Shown here one piece after another: positions 1 to 12,551 of a stretch of 64,000 bases of DNA. The DNA comes from Luidia sarsii (taxonomy: Eukaryota; Echinodermata; Asteroidea; Paxillosida; Luidiidae), in assembly GCA_949987565.1 (NCBI GenBank), contig OX465114.1, positions 5,918,832 to 5,982,831 on the forward strand, in the 5' to 3' direction. Below the pieces are notes generated by a model. That model worked only from the letters and a program-made list of their open reading frames with translations. It made no database searches and was not told where the DNA came from. Positions within the stretch are counted from its first letter, which is position 1; each line of letters opens with the position of its first letter. The translations under genes and the position numbers were made by a program.

Positions 1-39
1 TATTAGAATAAAAATTATGAAAATCTTTGAAGACAAAAC

Positions 40-466
40 GTTATACGGTGTCAGACCAAGCTTTCAGACCTCCCAGGACCTCCACGATCGCCCCGTTTGC
101 ACGGGTCTATATAGAGCTCTTAAGGCCTCGGTACCGGTCCACCGCACTTCATTCCCTGACACCATCCATATAGGCCGTAGACCCAAGCGCCATGTCAGGG
201 AGGAAACACAGCGGCCCCAAGACCTTGGCCGCCGGGTCGACCAAAAGCACGTGTCCCTGTACCAAGACGCAAACCTGGATTACGAGGACAGTCCCAGCAT
301 CACACCGACTCATCGGGATACGCCACATGCAATGTTGGTGGTTGTGGGAGTCTTTTAAACACCTTATAATGCAGCCGGGCTCTTTCCGAGTAAAAGAATA
401 TGAGCTGAAAAGTTGCCCACGGGAATTGAACCATGAACCACGGACCTACACGTTGCTAGCCGAGCG
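40..466 (-). mobile_element. tRNA-derived SINE, unit 1 left copy
   Basis: Read on the minus strand it starts with a tRNA-like head (CTCGGCTAGCAACGTG, then the B-box-like GTTCAATTCCC), followed by a body of about 350 bases ending at the GTCAGACC-rich tail. It faces the plus-strand copy 1.65 kb downstream. The tRNA parent was not identified. Confidence 0.7.
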
Positions 467-1130
467 TTATTTTCCTCTCGTCTTACGCTTCGATGTAATA
501 GGCAATACGGATTTGAAGGAATATGTCGTTGGCGGTTGGCTTGTGGATTTCATTGTGATCGAGTAAAGAGGGTAAAGCACTGAACCCACTTGCATAGACC
601 GTATTTTCAAAAACAAACAAACAAACAAACAAACAACAAACGAACAACATCGCACCAAACTACGTCAAGAAAAAATCAAGTGGAAATCAAGTTGAATCAT
701 TTCGTTGACGGGAGTCTGGCATTTTCGATGGAAATTGTTGCCTAAAAACTTTACAAGTATTGAGAGTTGATAAAAAGGGAAACGTATTTGTTCCTTAATG
801 GATTATGTATCAAAACGAAATAATCTGGAGTATTTTTTTTATTGAGGGCGCTATTCTGGGCTAACGGTCAAGCTTCCGCCAACTTGTTGGGGTGTCACCC
901 GTCGCACACAGAATAATATAGTCTGCGTTAGTGGTGGGATCATGGGTCGTACTGTAAAGTCTTTTAATTTTGATTTCGTAATATTATTAGAAATTTGTAG
1001 TTATGGACTGTTTTTGGGGAAAAAACCCCGAAAAGGATTGGCCAATGAGACATATTGATCTATTTTATTTTACAAATAAACGTGGGGCGGATTAATTCGA
1101 AAAGAACGGTTAGGTAACGGTGCTGGATTT

Positions 1131-1745
1131 AACGGTGGCAGTCTCTAGAGCACTTCTTACAGATGTAGGAGGTTGGTGCTCAATCAGATGCTGAGGCAGA
1201 TGCTGCCATTGCCTTCCTTCTTAGCTCTCTTGTCAGCAAGTTGAACATTCCATGAAGTTTCTGTCCTATAGCGACTTATTATGTTTCTCTCGACACTTCT
1301 CCTGTAGCTGGCGTAGTGAGAAGATCATGTCCACTGTAGAGCGACCTGCCCTGAAGCCGCATTGCGACTCGGGGTACACACGGGTAGCGAGACTCTGAAG
1401 GCGTGTCAAGAATACGCGGGCAAATACTTTCCCTACAATACTGAGGAGGGATATGCCTCGGTAGTTGTCACATTCGCTACGGTCTTCTTTGTTCTTGTAG
1501 ATGGTGACAAAGTTGGCATCACGCATGTCTCTGGGGACATGACCATTCTCCCTACATAGGCATAGGAGCTCGTGGAGGTGCACCAGTAGTGCTGGCTTTC
1601 CGCACTTCAGGACTTCTGGCGGGATGCTAGCTTTTCCAGGAGCTTTCCCACAGGAGAGACCGTTGATGGCTTATTGAGCTCAGTCGTCGTTGGCAGTTCA
1701 TCTAGCTCCTCCATGACTAGCAGACTGGGTAAGGCATACATGGCG
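1131..1745 (-). pseudogene. Non-LTR retrotransposon reverse-transcriptase fragment, unit 1
   Basis: The minus strand encodes about 150 residues of the N-terminal part of a LINE reverse transcriptase (RTE/jockey-like). A leading block contains MEELDELPTTTELN. After a frame break near 1670 the second block (1266-1583) reads VPRDMRDANFVTIYKNK, DNYRGISLLSIVGK, YPESQCGFRAG and TVDMIFSLRQLQEKC. These are finger motifs; the fragment stops before the palm, so the catalytic aspartates (DLTKAFD-type and the DD box) are missing. It is a dead remnant carried as part of the unit. Confidence 0.88.
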
Positions 1746-2117
1746 GATGTGACCCAAAACGAGCGCAATTCAATTTGGGAAATGTCACGTTTTGGGATGT
1801 TTTTGGAGGCCTAATTAGCAAAAAATTCTCTCGGCTAGAGGAACAAAGAATTAAAGGAATCTAAGACATTAGGTTTCAAGGAACAATAACAAATTCCATC
1901 ACCGAAACAAAGACTCTCGTATACGAAGTGATTTACCTTGAATTCACATGTTTTTTGCAATAATTTTTATGGCCTATGGAAAAAGTTCGCAGCACCCTTC
2001 GCGTCACTCGCTCATCAGTTCATAACAAAATCCTAAAGCCCGCCACCAACGACCATGCACCTTTCAATCATTATTACCACAATAGTATCGTGTTAGATGA
2101 CTGTTGTTGTTACGTAT

Positions 2118-2548
2118 GTCAAGTGGCCTTGTGCGAAAGAGCTCGGCTATCAATGTGCAGGTTGGTGGTTCGACTCGCGGTGGGAATTTTCGTTTATTTT
2201 TTTCTCGGCGTGATCCGATAGTATAAGGGGTTTAAAATCCTCCTGCAATCACCAACGTCGCATGTGGCGCATCCCGATGTGTCGCTGTGTGGCTGGGACT
2301 GACCTCGTAATCCAGGTTCGCGTCTTCGTACAGGGACACAAGCATTTGGTCGACTCGGCGGCCAAGGTCTAGGGGCCGCTGTGTTTCCTCCCTCACATGG
2401 CGCAGGGTCTACGGGCCTATATGGATGAGGGCAGGGAAGGACGTGCGGTGGACCGGTACCGAGGCCTTAAGAGCTCTAATAGATCCGTGCACACGGGACA
2501 ACCCTGGAGGTCCCGGGGATCTGAAAGCTTGGTCTGACACCGCATAAC
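2118..2548 (+). mobile_element. tRNA-derived SINE, unit 1 right copy
   Basis: The head reads AAGTGGCCTTGTGCGAAAG (A-box-like), then GGTTCGACTCG (B-box-like). The body is the reverse complement of the left copy with scattered differences, roughly 80% identical by eye. Confidence 0.7.
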
Positions 2549-4466
2549 TTCTTGCTTTTTTATCATTAAATTTTTCATCTTAAAAAGATTGTCTTTTCCT
2601 TTTATTTGATTTCATTTTCCTCATCAAAATGATATTGATTTTTTTGGATCAAAGATTTTCCTTAATTAATTAAAACTTTGACTGGACCGGGACATCAACC
2701 CATCTTAGATAGTGGCCTTCGCCTCCTTCAAAGTGTTCTTTTCCAATTTTAAAATTGGTTCAAACGTTCCCAGTCAGTTTAACATTTAATTCCTTTGTTT
2801 GATTGACTGAAATAATAACTTGAGATAGGTCTATCTTAAAATGAATAGAAGTAACTATCGCGTAAGTAATGTTAAAACTGGGTTAAACAGCTCTCCGTAA
2901 TCGTGTGATCTGCCAGGTTGTCTTGGAAAAGTTGTAATCTCTGGATGGCTTGTAAATGTATTACATTAGTCTATTATTTCAGTTAGCTTGCACAGCTCTA
3001 TTATTTTACACTAAAACCTTTTTTTCGGTTCGTGTGTATTTTTTTCATTAGATTCTTATTATTTCATGTAGGCCTAATACCATTTGGAAATTAATAATAC
3101 AAAGAAGAAACAAATAAGGGAGCGTATAGGTGCTACAACTTGAAGAGCAACGAATACAAGACAAAGTGCATTCGACCGTATTCATGACCAATGGCCCAAA
3201 AGCGAACTAATTCACTCTTTATATTTATATTTATTTCATTTTTCGGGATACATGTACAGCATTCACATCACAGCACACTCAAGTAAGAATAAAGTTGAAA
3301 ACTGAATTAAATCAATGATAAAAACCCAAGCAAACAAACAAATAAACAAACACCCCAACACAATAACAAACAACAACAAGCAACATCCCTCCAAACTACG
3401 TCAACAAAAATCAACTGGAAATGAAGTTGAATCATTTCGTTTACGGGAGTCGCGCTTTTTTTTGGTGGAAATTGTTCCCTGAAACTTTACAAGTATAGGG
3501 AGTTGATAAAAAGGGAAACGTATTCGTGGATCATGTATCAAAACGAAATAATCTGGATTTTTTTTGTAGTGAGGGCGCTATTCCGGGCTAACGGTCAAGC
3601 TTCCGCCAACTTGTTGGGGTGTCATCCGTCGCACACAGAATAATATAGTCCGCGTTAGTGGAGAAATAATGGGTCGTACTGTTAATTCTTTTCATTTTGA
3701 TTTCGTAATATTATTAGAAAATTGTAGTTATACGGACTGTTCCTGGGGGAAATAAACCGAAAGGGATTGGCGAATGCGAGTCATTGATCTTTTTCATTTC
3801 ACAAATAAACGTGGGGCGGATTAATTCGAAAACAACGGTTAGGGTAACGGTGCTGGATTTTTTGGAAAGATGTATGCCGAGGCGATGGTAGGCAAAGTAC
3901 GGCAACTCTAGTAGTCCAGGCCTAATATCTACAAGGATCTTTGTGACGCATCCGTGTACTTCTACAGAAAAATAGGGCCACGTTTCAAGTCCGACATGCC
4001 CCAAATTACACGCAATTCCGGGTTGTCATGAGCTTCATTTATCCTACAATAATTATATCAGTTAATTAGACTCCGATGGCCCCTGATTCAAAAAAGAGCT
4101 GTGGGTCCACACTTTATGATAATCAGCGGCGGAGCCATCTTGAAATGAATTAGTGCGATGAAACCATGCTGCTCTATGAACAATGAAAAAGCGGAATCAA
4201 GTGCATGTATATCTAGGCCGGGCGGTTAAGAATTTGCAACTTGTCCAATTTCCGGACATTACAATTTGAGAAATAACATCCGCATCGAGAAGTTTGTAAT
4301 AGTTTCAGACACTCCGTGAAATTTCAGACCTCAAAAATCTGCCGTTTTAGAGAAAAGAGAAAAATTCTTGAATTTTCGAAGATCGCTCCGTTGAAACCCT
4401 TTTGGCAAACACCGCCCTCTATAATTATGTCTGAAAAGGGGTTGCGTTTACTTTCGTTGCCACAAA

Positions 4467-4505
4467 TGACTTAGTGTGCTGCATAGGATGCAGACCACTA
4501 AGTCA
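4467..4505. repeat. 39-nt hairpin in unit 1 tail (imperfect)
   Basis: Arms TGACTTAGTGTGCTGCAT and the complementary arm around an AGG loop, with two mismatches in the right arm (GACCACTAAG). Confidence 0.75.
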
Positions 4506-4846
4506 ACTCCTTCGAGCAATGCTGCAGAAATCGTTACGTTGATCCGTGAGTGGCTACTTTTTATCATGTTCAGCCTGAAATCTCACCAGTTTGAATAATA
4601 GTTATATGGAAGGCTCCGAAAATTTACATTAACATTCGGCGTGTCAAATATATATTTTGGGAAAATATAACTGCTTGTGATGGGCAAAGGAGCGAACAAA
4701 TTAAAAAAAGGAAAAAAAAGATATCATAATAGATAATTTTATAACTTCATATATTTTCCATGTTTGTATATCATTATAATTTCGTATATAATTATAAAAA
4801 TAATTCGTATTAGAATAAAAATTATGAAAATCTTTGAAGACAAAAC

Positions 4847-5273
4847 GTTATACGGTGTCAGACCAAGCTTTCAGACCTCCCAGGACCTCCACGATCGCCC
4901 CGTTTGCACGGGTCTATATAGAGCTCTTAAGGCCTCGGTACCGGTCCACCGCACTTCATTCCCTGACACCATCCATATAGGCCGTAGACCCAAGCGCCAT
5001 GTCAGGGAGGAAACACAGCGGCCCCAAGACCTTGGCCGCCGGGTCGACCAAAAGCACGTGTCCCTGTACCAAGACGCAAACCTGGATTACGAGGACAGTC
5101 CCAGCATCACACCGACTCATCGGGATACGCCACATGCAATGTTGGTGGTTGTGGGAGTCTTTTAAACACCTTATAATGCAGCCGGGCTCTTTCCGAGTAA
5201 AAGAATATGAGCTGAAAAGTTGCCCACGGGAATTGAACCATGAACCACGGACCTACACGTTGCTAGCCGAGCG
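4847..5273 (-). mobile_element. tRNA-derived SINE, unit 2 left copy
   Basis: Base-for-base duplicate of the unit 1 left copy. Confidence 0.7.
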
Positions 5274-5938
5274 TTATTTTCCTCTCGTCTTACGCTTCGA
5301 TGTAATAGGCAATACGGATTTGAAGGAATATGTCGTTGGCGGTTGGCTTGTGGATTTCATTGTGATCGAGTAAAGAGGGTAAAGCACTGAACCCACTTGC
5401 ATAGACCGTATTTTCAAAAACAAACAAACAAACAAACAAACAACAAACGAACAACATCGCACCAAACTACGTCAAGAAAAAATCAAGTGGAAATCAAGTT
5501 GAATCATTTCGTTGACGGGAGTCTGGCATTTTCGATGGAAATTGTTGCCTAAAAACTTTACAAGTATTGAGAGTTGATAAAAAGGGAAACGTATTTGTTC
5601 CTTAATGGATTATGTATCAAAACGAAATAATCTGGAGTATTTTTTTTTATTGAGGGCGCTATTCTGGGCTAACGGTCAAGCTTCCGCCAACTTGTTGGGG
5701 TGTCACCCGTCGCACACAGAATAATATAGTCTGCGTTAGTGGTGGGATCATGGGTCGTACTGTAAAGTCTTTTAATTTTGATTTCGTAATATTATTAGAA
5801 ATTTGTAGTTATGGACTGTTTTTGGGGAAAAAACCCCGAAAAGGATTGGCCAATGAGACATATTGATCTATTTTATTTTACAAATAAACGTGGGGCGGAT
5901 TAATTCGAAAAGAACGGTTAGGTAACGGTGCTGGATTT

Positions 5939-6553
5939 AACGGTGGCAGTCTCTAGAGCACTTCTTACAGATGTAGGAGGTTGGTGCTCAATCAGATGCT
6001 GAGGCAGATGCTGCCATTGCCTTCCTTCTTAGCTCTCTTGTCAGCAAGTTGAACATTCCATGAAGTTTCTGTCCTATAGCGACTTATTATGTTTCTCTCG
6101 ACACTTCTCCTGTAGCTGGCGTAGTGAGAAGATCATGTCCACTGTAGAGCGACCTGCCCTGAAGCCGCATTGCGACTCGGGGTACACACGGGTAGCGAGA
6201 CTCTGAAGGCGTGTCAAGAATACGCGGGCAAATACTTTCCCTACAATACTGAGGAGGGATATGCCTCGGTAGTTGTCACATTCGCTACGGTCTTCTTTGT
6301 TCTTGTAGATGGTGACAAAGTTGGCATCACGCATGTCTCTGGGGACATGACCATTCTCCCTACATAGGCATAGGAGCTCGTGGAGGTGCACCAGTAGTGC
6401 TGGCTTTCCGCACTTCAGGACTTCTGGCGGGATGCTAGCTTTTCCAGGAGCTTTCCCACAGGAGAGACCGTTGATGGCTTATTGAGCTCAGTCGTCGTTG
6501 GCAGTTCATCTAGCTCCTCCATGACTAGCAGACTGGGTAAGGCATACATGGCG
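5939..6553 (-). pseudogene. LINE reverse-transcriptase fragment, unit 2
   Basis: Identical in content to the unit 1 fragment, with the open block at 6074-6391 and the same frame break upstream. Confidence 0.88.
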
Positions 6554-6925
6554 GATGTGACCCAAAACGAGCGCAATTCAATTTGGGAAATGTCACGTTT
6601 TGGGATGTTTTTGGAGGCCTAATTAGCAAAAAATTCTCTCGGCTAGAGGAACAAAGAATTAAAGGAATCTAAGACATTAGGTTTCAAGGAACAATAACAA
6701 ATTCCATCACCGAAACAAAGACTCTCGTATACGAAGTGATTTACCTTGAATTCACATGTTTTTTGCAATAATTTTTATGGCCTATGGAAAAAGTTCGCAG
6801 CACCCTTCGCGTCACTCGCTCATCAGTTCATAACAAAATCCTAAAGCCCGCCACCAACGGCCATGCACCTTTCAATCATTATTACCACAATAGTATCGTG
6901 TTAGATGACTGTTGTTGTTACGTAT

Positions 6926-7356
6926 GTCAAGTGGCCTTGTGCGAAAGAGCTCGGCTATCAATGTGCAGGTTGGTGGTTCGACTCGCGGTGGGAATTTTCG
7001 TTTATTTTTTTCTCGGCGTGATCCGATAGTATAAGGGGTTTAAAATCCTCCTGCAATCACCAACGTCGCATGTGGCGCATCCCGATGGGTCGCTGTGTTG
7101 CTGGGACTGACCTCGTAATCCAGGTTCGCGTCTTCGTACAGGGACACAAGCATTTGGTCGACTCGGCGGCCAAGGTCTAGGGGCCGCTGTGTTTCCTCCC
7201 TCACATGGCGCAGGGTCTACGGGCCTATATGGATGAGGGCAGGGAAGGACGTGCGGTGGACCGGTACCGAGGCCTTAAGAGCTCTAATAGATCCGTGCAC
7301 ACGGGACAACCCTGGAGGTCCCGGGGATCTGAAAGCTTGGTCTGACACCGCATAAC
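6926..7356 (+). mobile_element. tRNA-derived SINE, unit 2 right copy
   Basis: Differs from the unit 1 right copy at only a couple of bases near 7088 and 7099. Confidence 0.7.
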
Positions 7357-8911
7357 TTCTTGCTTTTTTATCATTAAATTTTTCATCTTAAAAAGATTGT
7401 CTTTTCCTTTTATTTGATTTCATTTTCCTCATCAAAATGATATTGATTTTTTTGGATCAAAGATTTTCCTTAATTAATTAAAACTTTGACTGGACCGGGA
7501 CATCAACCCATCTTAGATAGTGGCCTTCGCCTCCTTCAAAGTGTTCTTTTCCAATTTTAAAATTGGTTCAAACGTTCCCAGTCAGTTTAACATTTAATTC
7601 CTTTGTTTGATTGACTGAAATAATAACTTGAGATAGGTCTATCTTAAAATGAATAGAAGTAACTATCGCGTAAGTAATGTTAAAACTGGGTTAAACAGCT
7701 CTCCGTAATCGTGTGGTCTGCCAGGTTGTCTTGGAAAAGTTGTAATCTCTGGATGGCTTGTAAATGTATTACATTAGTCTATTATTTCAGTTAGCTTGCA
7801 CAGCTCTATTATTTTACACTAAAACCTTTTTTTCGGTTCGTGTGTATTTTTTTCATTAGATTCTTATTATTTCATGTAGGCCTAATACCGTTTGGAAATT
7901 AATAATACAAAGAAGAAACAAATAAGGGAGCGTATAGGTGCTACAACTTGAAGAGCAACGAATACAAGACAAAGTGCATTCGACCGTATTCATGACCAAT
8001 GGCCCAAAAGCGAACTAATTCACTCTTTATATTTATATTTATTTCATTTTTCGGGATACATGTACAGCATTCACATCACAGCACACTCAAGTAAGAATAA
8101 AGTTGAAAACTGAATTAAATCAATGATAAAAACCCAAGCAAACAAACAAATAAACAAACACCCCAACACAATAACAAACAACAACAAGCAACATCCCTCC
8201 AAACTACGTCAACAAAAATCAACTGGAAATGAAGTTGAATCATTTCGTTTACGGGAGTCGCGCTTTTTTTGGTGGAAATTGTTCCCTGAAACTTTACAAG
8301 TATAGAGAGTTGATAAAAAGGGAAACGTATTCGTGGATCATGTATCAAAACGAAATAATCTGGATTTTTTTTTTGTAGTGAGGGCGCTATTCCGGGCTAA
8401 CGGTCAAGCTTCCGCCAACTTGTTGGGGTGTCATCCGTCGCACACAGAATAATATAGTCCGCGTTAGTGGAGAAATAATGGGTCGTACTGTTAATTCTTT
8501 TCATTTTGATTTCGTAATATTATTAGAAAATTGTAGTTATACGGACTGTTCCTGGGGGAAATAAACCGAAAGGGATTGGCGAATGCGAGTCATTGATCTT
8601 TTTCATTTCACAAACAAACGTGGGGCGGATTAATTCGAAAACAACGGTTAGGGTAACGGTGCTGGATTTCTTGGAAAGATGTATGCCAAGGCGATGGTAG
8701 GAAAATTACGGCAACTCTAGTAGTCCAGGCCTTATATCTACAAGGATCTTTGTGACGCATCCGTGTACTTCCACAGAAAACTTGGGCCACATTTCAAGTC
8801 CGACATGCCCCAATTTACACCAATACCGGGTTGTCTTAAGCTTCACTTATTCTACAATATATCAGTTAATTAGACTCCGATGGCCCCTGATTTTAATTTC
8901 GTTGCCACAAA

Positions 8912-8950
8912 TGACTTAGTGTGATGCATAGGATGCAGCACACTAAGTCA
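8912..8950. repeat. 39-nt hairpin in unit 2 tail (one mismatch)
   Basis: Same hairpin; the left arm reads GTGATGCAT where the perfect copies read GTGCTGCAT. Confidence 0.75.
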
Positions 8951-9601
8951 AATCCTTCGAGCAATGCTGCAGAAATCCTGACTTTGCGTGAGTGGCCACT
9001 TTTCATCATTTTAAGCCTGAAATCTCACCAGTTTGAATAATAGTTATGGAAGGTTCCGAAAATTTACATGAACATACGGCGTGTCAAATATAAATTTTGG
9101 GCAAATATAACTACTATGATGGGATAAGGGGCGAACGAATTTAAAAAACGAAATCGTTGCCAAAGATTGTCACTAACTTGCATTGCTTATTTCCTCTCTA
9201 CGCTTGGATGTAATGGCAATTCTGTTTTGAAGAAATATGTCGTTGGCGGTTGGCTTGTGGATTGCATTGTAATCGAGTAAAAAGGGTAAAGCACTCAACC
9301 CTCTTGCATAAACCGTAGTTTGAAAACCAAACAAACAAACACAATGAAATGAACTGAACTGAAATGAATAACAAACAAACAAACAAAAAACGAGCAACAT
9401 CCCACCGAACTACGTCAACAAAAAATCAAGTGGAAATCAAGTTGAATCATTTCCTCAGATAAAAAAAAGAGAAAAAAAGGATATCATATATAGATATAAT
9501 TTCATATATTTTCCATGTTTGTATATCATTATAATTTCGTATATAATGATAAAAATAATTCGTATTAGAATAAAAATGATGAAAACCTTGAAAGACCATA
9601 C

Positions 9602-10049
9602 GTTATGCGGTGTAAGACCAAGCTTTCAGACCTCCCAGGGCCTCCACGATCTCCCCGTGTGCACGGGTCTATATAGAGCTCTTAATTAAGGCCTCGGTAC
9701 CGGTCCAACGCACTTCCTTCCCTGACCCCATTCATATAGGCCGTAGACCCAAGCGTCATGTGAGTGAGGAAACACAGCGGCCACTAGGCCTTGGCCGCCG
9801 GGTCGACCAAAAGCACGTGTCCCTGTATCAAGACGCAAACCTGGATTACGAGGACAGTCCCAGCATCACACCGACTCATCGGGATGCGCCACATGCAACG
9901 TTGGTGGTTGCGGGAGTTTTTTAACACCTTATACTGCCGGCGGGCTCTTTCCGAGTAAAAAAATATGAGCTGAAAAGTTGCCAACGGGAATCGATCCACG
10001 GACCTACACGTTGCTAGCCGAGCGTTTTCACAGACTGCCACTTGCATTG
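9602..10049 (-). mobile_element. tRNA-derived SINE, unit 3 first left copy
   Basis: Includes the full tRNA-like head out to CAGACTGCCACTTGCATTG, which the shorter left copies of units 1, 2 and 5 lack. It has an extra TTAA after GAGCTCTTAA near 9685. Confidence 0.7.
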
Positions 10050-10069
10050 ATTATTTCTTTCTGTCTAAC

Positions 10070-10497
10070 GCTATACGGTGTCAGACCAAGCTTTCAGACC
10101 TCCCAGGGCCTCCACGATCGCCCGGTTTGCACGGGTCTATATATAGCTCTTAAGGCCTCGGTACCAGTCCACCGCACTTCCTTCCCTGCCTTCATCCATA
10201 TAGGCCCGTAGACCCACGCGCCATGTGAGGGAGGAAACACAGCGGCCCCAAGACCTTGGCCGCCGGGTCGACCAAAAGCACGTGTCCCTGTACCAAGACG
10301 CAAACCTGGATTACGAGGACAGTCCCAGCATCACACCGACTCATCGGGATACGCCACATGCAATGTTGGTGGTGGTGGGAGTCTTTTAAACACCTTATAA
10401 TGTAGCCGGGCTCTTTCCGAGTAAAAGAATATGAGCTGAAAAGTTGCCCCCGGGAATTGAACCATGAACCACGGACCTACACGTTGCTAGCCGAGCG
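10070..10497 (-). mobile_element. tRNA-derived SINE, unit 3 second left copy
   Basis: Follows the first copy after about 20 bases, in the same orientation. It is closer to the copies in units 1 and 5 than to its immediate neighbour. Confidence 0.7.
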
Positions 10498-11131
10498 TTA
10501 TTTTCCTCTCGTCTAACGCTTCGATGTAATAGGCATTACGGATTTGAAGGAGTATGTCGTTGGCGGTTGGCTTGTGGATTTCATTGTGATCGAGTGAAGA
10601 GGGTAAAGCACTGAACCCACTTGCATAGACCGTATTTTCAAAAACAAACAAACAACAAACGAGGAACATCCAACCAAACTACGTCAACACAAAATCAAGT
10701 GGAAATTAAGTTGAATCATTTCGTTTACGGGAGTCTCGCATTTTCGGTGGAAATTGTTCCCTGAAACTTTACAAGTATATAGAGAGTTTTTAAAAAGGGA
10801 AATGTATTTGTTCCTAAATGGATCATGTATCGAAACGAAATTTTCTGGAGTATTTATTTTTGTATTGAAGGCGCTATTCCGGGCTAATGGTCAAGCTTCC
10901 GCACACAGAATTATAGTCCGCGTTAGTGGTGGGATAATGGGTCGTACTGTAAAGTCTTTTAATTTTGATTTTGTAATATTATTAGAAATTTGTAGTTACG
11001 GACTGTTCCTGGGGGAAAAAACCAAAGGGATTGGCTAATGCGAGTCATTGATCTTCTTTATTTTACAAATAAACGTGGGGCGGATTAATTCGAAAACAAC
11101 GGGTATGGTAACGGTTGCTGTATTTATGGAT

Positions 11132-11750
11132 TTAACGGTGGCAGTCTCTAGAGCACTTCTTACAGATGTAGGAGGTTGGTGCTCAATCAGATGCTGAGGC
11201 AGATGCTGCCATTGCCTTCCTCCTAGCTCTCTTGTCAGCAAGTTGAACATTCCATGAAGTTTCTGCCCTATAGTGACTTATTATGTTTCTCTCGACACTT
11301 CTCCTGTAGCTGGCGTAGTGAGAAGATCATGTCCACTGTAGAGCGACCTGCCCTGAAGCCGCATTGCGACTCGGGGTACACACGGGTAGCGAGACTCTGA
11401 AGGCGTGTCAAGAATACGCGGGCAAATACTTTCCCTACAATACTGAGGAGGGATATGCCTCGGTAGTTGTCACATTCGCTACGGTCTTCTTTGTTCTTGT
11501 AGATGGTGACAATGTTGGCAACACGCATGTCTCTGGGGACATGACCATTCTCCCTACATAGGCATAGGAGTTCGTAGAGGTGCACCTGTAGTGCTGGCTT
11601 TCCGCACTTCAGGACTTCTGGCGTGATGCCAGCTTTTCCAGGAGCTTTTCCACAGGAGAGACCGCTGATGGCTTATTGAGCTCAGTCGTCGTTGGCAGTT
11701 TATCTAGCTCCTCCATGACTAGCAGACTGGGTAAGGCATACATGGCGGAT
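11132..11750 (-). pseudogene. LINE reverse-transcriptase fragment, unit 3
   Basis: Open block 11268-11585 with a few substitutions (RVANIVTIYKNK in place of RDANFVTIYKNK). The leading block at 11609-11750 is still readable. The shared frame break between the blocks is present. Confidence 0.87.
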
Positions 11751-12119
11751 GTGACCCAAAAACGAGCGCAAATCAATTTGGGAAATGTCACGTTTTGGGA
11801 TGTTTTTGGAGGCCTCATTAGCAAAAAATTCCCTCGGCTAGACGAACAAAGAATTAAAGGAATCTAAGACATTAGGTTTCAAGGAACAATATCAAATTCC
11901 ATCACCGAAACAAAGACTCTCGTATACGCAGTGATTTACCTTGAATTCACATGTTTTTGCAATAATTTTTATGGCCTATGGAAAAAGTTCGCAGCACCCT
12001 TCGCGTCACTCGCTCATCAGTTCATAACAAAATCCTAAAGCCCGCCACCAACGGCCATGCCCCTTTCAATCATTATTACCACAATAGTATCGTGTTAGAT
12101 GACTATTGTTGTTACGTAT

Positions 12120-12551
12120 GGCAAGTGGCCTTGTGCGAAAGAGCTCGGCTATCAATGTGCAGGTTGGTGGTTCGACTCGCGGTGGGAATTTTCGTTTATT
12201 TTTTTCTCGGCGTGATCCGATAGTATAAGGGGTTTAAAATCCTCCTGCAATCACCAACGTCACATGTGGCGCATCCCGATGGGTCGCTGTGTTGCTGGGA
12301 CTGACCTCGTAATCCAGGTTCGCGTCTTCGTACAGGGACACAAGCATTTGGTCGACTCGGCGGCCAAGGTCTAGGGGCCGCTGTGTTTCCTCCCTCACAT
12401 GGCGCAGGGTCTATGGGCCTATATGGGTGAGGACAGGGAAGGACGTGCGGTGGACCGGTACCGAGGCCTTAAGAGCTCTAATAGACCCGTGCACACGGGA
12501 CGACCCTGGAGGTCCCGGGTGGTCTGAAAGCTTGGTCTGACACCGCATAAC
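12120..12551 (+). mobile_element. tRNA-derived SINE, unit 3 right copy
   Basis: Plus-strand copy with head near 12125-12190. It ends at GCATAAC like the other right copies. Confidence 0.7.

Larger units (their letters stand above)
1..4710 (+). repeat. Array 1 unit 1 (start cut by window edge)
   Basis: Components in order: SINE minus 40-466; spacer S 467-605; block R1 606-1130; LINE fragment minus 1131-1745; SINE plus 2118-2548; AT-rich segment 2549-3327; block R2 3328-3860; tail 3861-4710 with a hairpin at 4467-4505. It lacks only the first ~100 bases of the unit. Confidence 0.85.
4711..9470 (+). repeat. Array 1 unit 2
   Basis: Nearly identical to unit 1 at an offset of 4807-4808 through its first 4 kb, which implies recent duplication or gene conversion. 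R1 is 5413-5938 and R2 8136-8669. The tail is shorter than in unit 1 and is followed by a second partial copy of spacer S and the start of R (9170-9470) before the next unit. Confidence 0.85.

Noticed and set aside
603..640. (AAAC)n tracts as CRISPR-like or satellite arrays
   Set aside because: Simple AAAC/AAAT microsatellite at the start of each R block; no spacers, and the context is eukaryotic.
1362..1559. 65-codon plus-strand frame repeated in every array 1 unit
   Set aside because: It is the antisense shadow of the LINE reverse-transcriptase fragment.
1976..2221. 81-codon plus-strand frame conserved in units 1-4
   Set aside because: It runs across unrelated spacer and SINE head sequence. 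Conservation follows from duplication of the unit, and related copies change start and length.
606..3860. R1 and R2 as LTRs of an LTR retrotransposon
   Set aside because: They are ~525-bp direct repeats ~2.2 kb apart, but lack TG...CA ends, a primer binding site, a polypurine tract and gag-pol. The interior is a LINE fragment and a SINE.
3714..4004. 96-codon minus-strand frame in block R2 and tail
   Set aside because: Resembles no protein, is disrupted in most other units, and spans the R2/tail boundary.
9784..10047. 87-codon minus-strand frame (also 14979-15242, 57343-57606)
   Set aside because: This is the sense strand of the SINE, a noncoding RNA-derived element; other copies are interrupted.
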